Positions 60,704 through 64,000 of a stretch of 64,000 bases of DNA are shown here, in pieces. The translations under genes and the position numbers were made by a program. Numbering within the stretch: the stretch's first letter is position 1; every line of letters starts with the position of its first letter. The notes under the pieces were generated by a model. The model saw only the letters and a list, made by a program, of their open reading frames with translations. It had not been told where the DNA came from and did not search any database. This DNA is from Taeniopygia guttata (lineage: Eukaryota > Chordata > Aves > Passeriformes > Estrildidae): contig NC_133026.1 in the NCBI RefSeq assembly GCF_048771995.1, positions 99,721,501 to 99,785,500 of the forward strand, written 5' to 3'.

Positions 60704-60940
60704 CCCTTCCCTTCCCTTCCCTTCCCTTCCCTTCCCTTCCCTTCCCTTCCCTTCCCTTCCCTTCCCTTCCCTTCCCTTCCCTTCCCTTCCCTTCCCTTCC
60801 CTTCCCTTCCCTTCCCTTCCCTTCCCTTCCCTTCCCTTCCCTTCCCTTCCCTTCCCTTCCCTTCCCTTCCCTTCCCTTCCCTTCCCTTCCCTTCCCTTCC
60901 CTTCCCTTCCCTTCCCTTCCCTTCCCTTCCCTTCCCTTCC
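60704..60940. repeat. (CCCTT)n / (AAGGG)n pentanucleotide array, about 47 copies
   Basis: A 237-bp stretch made only of CCCTT repeats on the plus strand (AAGGG on the minus strand, which is the GNAL sense strand), with no visible interruption. It is flanked on the left by a CpG-containing GC-rich segment (about 60.54-60.70 kb). Homopurine/homopyrimidine DNA of this type can form triplex or G-quadruplex structures. The open frames reading GREGK or LPFPS repeats are artefacts. Confidence 0.97.
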
Positions 60941-63900
60941 GTCTCGCCGTGAGGTTTTTTCTCTAACACAGGTAAAACGTATTTAGCAAAGAGCTTCTGA
61001 ATTCACCTTGCTTATCCCTGTTTTCAGTTTGCATTCCCGTACTTGTGCATGGCCTGCCAACCTCCCAGCAGAGCTCATGCTGCGCTGCCCGGGTCTGCAT
61101 GGGGATGACCAAAAACCGGTGGGGTTTATCCACAGAAACACACCCTCACCTATTTGCACCTCCCATTTCACCAGCAAGGAGAGCTTGCTGTGTCAGGAGA
61201 TGAAAAGGTTAAACAGGACACCAAGAGGGAGAGCAAAGTACAGTCATGCCCGAAAACTGCCAACTCCTTATCCACCCAGGGAAGTTTGAGGATCCGTGGT
61301 TCAAAGGATCTGCCCAGCCCTCTGCTTGGCCAGGGGGGATGCAGCGGCTGGAGCTGGGTCACCACCAGCCTGCTGGGGACCACGGACAAGTGAGGGAATT
61401 GTACAGCCTTTAGCAAAGCCATGTGTTTCCCTGGGGCAGCACCAGCCACTGTGCTTGCTCCAGAGGGAGGGGCAAAAAGGATGGGAAAGTCTCAGGCCAC
61501 CGATGATGACACCTCTCCTGGACACCCAAATTTACTGCATGAGCATGACTGGGAGTGCGTAATCCGTCCCGTTTTGTCCCTGGCCATGGCAGCTGCCCCA
61601 TGCCCTGGCCCCAGCCATCATGAAGTCATCAAGAGCACTACTGTCAGGAGAGGCTTCACTGGTACCAGCCAACAACGCTCCCTCGCCATCGCACAAAGCA
61701 GGACAAGTCCAGTTGGAACCCTATTTACTGATGACAGCTTTGGCCAAGACACTAAAAGCAAAGACAGATGATGATGGCTGCAACCAAGGGCTCACAGACC
61801 ATTCATCAGGCAACCTTCTCCTGCAAGGAGCCAGACTGCTGGCGGTGATTTGGGGCACATTTGGTGAGGAGGTAGAAAGATGGCCAAAATATGTAGTTCT
61901 CCTGGTCTATGGGTTTGGTTAAGGGACTTTCCTAGCAGACATCCATTTCAGCCTCACTTTCTCCACCGCTAAGTATGTGCTGCAGAACATCTCTAAGCTT
62001 CACAGGCTTTGGTACGTGTCCAGCTATTAATCTAAACAAATGCACAAAGAGTTCAATTGCATTACATATTTCAGATATATGAGTAATACTCCCCTTCTGT
62101 TTAATAAGAACAATCTCACTTTTAACTGAAAATACATGAAATAAACTAAAAAATGAATAAACAGTATTTCTTCCATAACTGTTTGCCCCCACTGGTTCCC
62201 TAAATTTGTTAAGAAGCAGTGCAAATTTTGGGAAATGCATTTCTTCCTTCTAAATTTAGCAAACTAACCACTTCTTGGCTTAGCAGATGTTTTTGCTTTC
62301 TGAGCGAGAGGCCTATGGGGATCATCATTAACCCTCTTCTTAACATAAACACTGACTAAGACTTAAATCTGGAAAACTGTCATTCACACAGGAAGGTTAA
62401 CAGGCTCCAGCAGAAATGGGACTCATCATCTGCAACTTCTGCCCCATGGGATCTCAGAGAACAGGGAAGATGACAGGCAAAGAAAGAAAAAAGAAGAAAG
62501 GTAATTTATTTACTTATTTTAAAAGGGACATTATTTTTCTACTGCGTGTGCTCAGACATTTTATTCCCAGGGGTGCAAGTGGTGGAGCCACTGCAAAACA
62601 CAGACTAAGAATGAAGCACTGATTAAAATCTGAAGCTTAGACTGGCACATGCAGACCCTCCTTCTGACCAACTTGAATCCACTAAATTCAGTGTATCTCC
62701 TTCTTCCTTGTGAGTAGATAATCCAATCCTAGGCAGACAATCGTTACGTGCATATAGATACACCCATGGAGTGTTTATACATATACAGATTTGAGTTCTG
62801 CAATACAAGGCTACACAGAACACATTCTGCAGTCATAAGTGCAATTTTGAATAGAGGACCAAAAGATAAAAACCTGAAAACAGAAAGCTCATATTGTGGT
62901 ATCCAGAGAGATCTGGATCCTGACTGCTTTGTGAGCTCATGTATGGCAGATTAGGATCTCTTTATCCACTGTTAGAATGAAACAACTGTTTAACATCTTC
63001 CAGCAACTACACAGACTGGTGCTGGAAGGGAAGCTGAGAATACCTGAAACATCATATGACACACGTGGGCAGAATGCAGCTGATCCATCAGGACCTTCAA
63101 AATGTGCCTTTTGACAGAATAACAGATTAAAATGTCCCACTACCTAAAGTGCATTGAAGACCTCACCTCCATCTCTTCTGGCGAACTCTTCTAAAAGAAC
63201 TTGGACTTTTATGTTCAGGAAAGCTGAGCTGTGGGAAAAAGCCTTGATAATACTCAAAGCCGTAACATGCATCAGGTTTATAAGCACCAGATACATACCA
63301 CAGCATTATCAGGAGATGTAAAAAGTTAACAAAAAGTATTTTCACTGGATCTTGCAAGTAGAGCTTCCCCTGTTGCTTACAATTTTATCTTGTTGTCACA
63401 ATAGAAAATTGTTTCAGTGCAACTTACACATTCTGGTTGATGGTTTTGTTTTCAAAAATCGTTGCACTGTAGAGATCTTCCTAGTGTACACAAATTCAGA
63501 AAGTACTGTGAGCCTGAAGAATGTCAAATCCAGGTTAGAAACAGCAATGGTTGTTGGAAATTGAACATCCCTTACTCTGGTGGAAGTGGTTTGGAATAAT
63601 AAGTCTGTTATGGTGACTGCCAGAAAGGAAAAACCAGTTGGACTGGAGGTTTCTACAGATGAGAAAGCAGAAAATACCCAAATGGGAGAAACAAAAGTAA
63701 AAAAAAACCCAAAAAAACAGACTGAAGAGGAAGTCACGAGAAATTTGTGTTTACCTGTGGCATCAGTCCAAACTCGGTGCAAGAGAACTTGCTGCCAGTA
63801 GTTCTCAGGCCTAAAATCAAGCCAGATGATTCCAAAAAGAGGATCCTAATACTCTCTTGAAAACTCAGATGAAGAAAAGTGAATTCTTTAGGGTGGTGAA

Positions 63901-64000
63901 GGCTCCTGGCCAGAAAAAGCACACATGCATGTTTCTTACTGTTTTTAGACCTGTATGCTTTTGCTGACATGTAAATGAAAGAAACAGCATGTTAGAATCC

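Larger units (their letters stand above)
55361..64000. other. GNAL intron, continuing beyond the window
   Basis: I searched the minus strand for the preceding GNAL exon (ending in the SNEYQLIDCAQ-type motif) and did not find it, so at least 8.6 kb of intron follows. Contents are AT-rich sequence, AT microsatellites and a CCCTT tract annotated separately, and a GC-richer unique patch at 61.0-61.9 kb. No CHMP1B-like intronless gene is present here. Confidence 0.6.

Noticed and set aside
60298..60969. Open frames encoding repeated GREGK or LPFPS units
   Set aside because: They are translations of the CCCTT/AAGGG array. The period of 5 gives an endless open frame in every phase, with no splice or start context.

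Overview
This window reads as nuclear DNA from a bird, most likely a songbird. The evidence is large introns, CpG-island promoters, 3' fragments of CR1-type LINEs in both orientations, and three LTR remnants of a kind I associate with passerine endogenous retroviruses. The gene order IMPA2 - MPPE1 - GNAL matches a conserved vertebrate block (human 18p11.21). The species assignment is an inference. No bacterial features, CRISPR arrays, tRNA or rRNA genes were seen.

Layout from left to right. Positions 1-9,448 hold the 5' end of IMPA2 on the minus strand (exons 1 and 2 only; the rest lies to the left of position 1), with a CpG island at about 8.95-10.05 kb. Positions 10-20.9 kb are gene-poor. 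They contain two solo LTRs, each with a recognisable target-site duplication, and several CR1 fragments. Positions 20.9-28.9 kb hold a compact seven-exon plus-strand gene with its own CpG-island promoter. It encodes a 252-residue coiled-coil protein whose C-terminal part resembles the end of the ciliary transition-zone protein CEP290. I do not recognise it as a named gene, and it is the most interesting object in the window. Positions 30.1-42.3 kb hold a complete MPPE1 (PGAP5) gene with one non-coding and nine coding exons. Positions 42.8-55.4 kb hold the last seven coding exons of GNAL on the minus strand, and 55.4-64 kb is GNAL intron with microsatellites, including a 237-bp (CCCTT)n/(AAGGG)n tract.

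The genes do not form a pathway in the bacterial sense. IMPA2 dephosphorylates inositol monophosphates, MPPE1 remodels GPI anchors in the early secretory pathway, and GNAL couples receptors to adenylyl cyclase. MPPE1 and GNAL converge tail to tail. IMPA2 and the coiled-coil gene point away from each other across about 12 kb of repeat-rich spacer. Exon coordinates were worked out by hand from reading frame, splice-site dinucleotides and phase continuity. UTR ends and polyadenylation sites are much less certain than coding exons.
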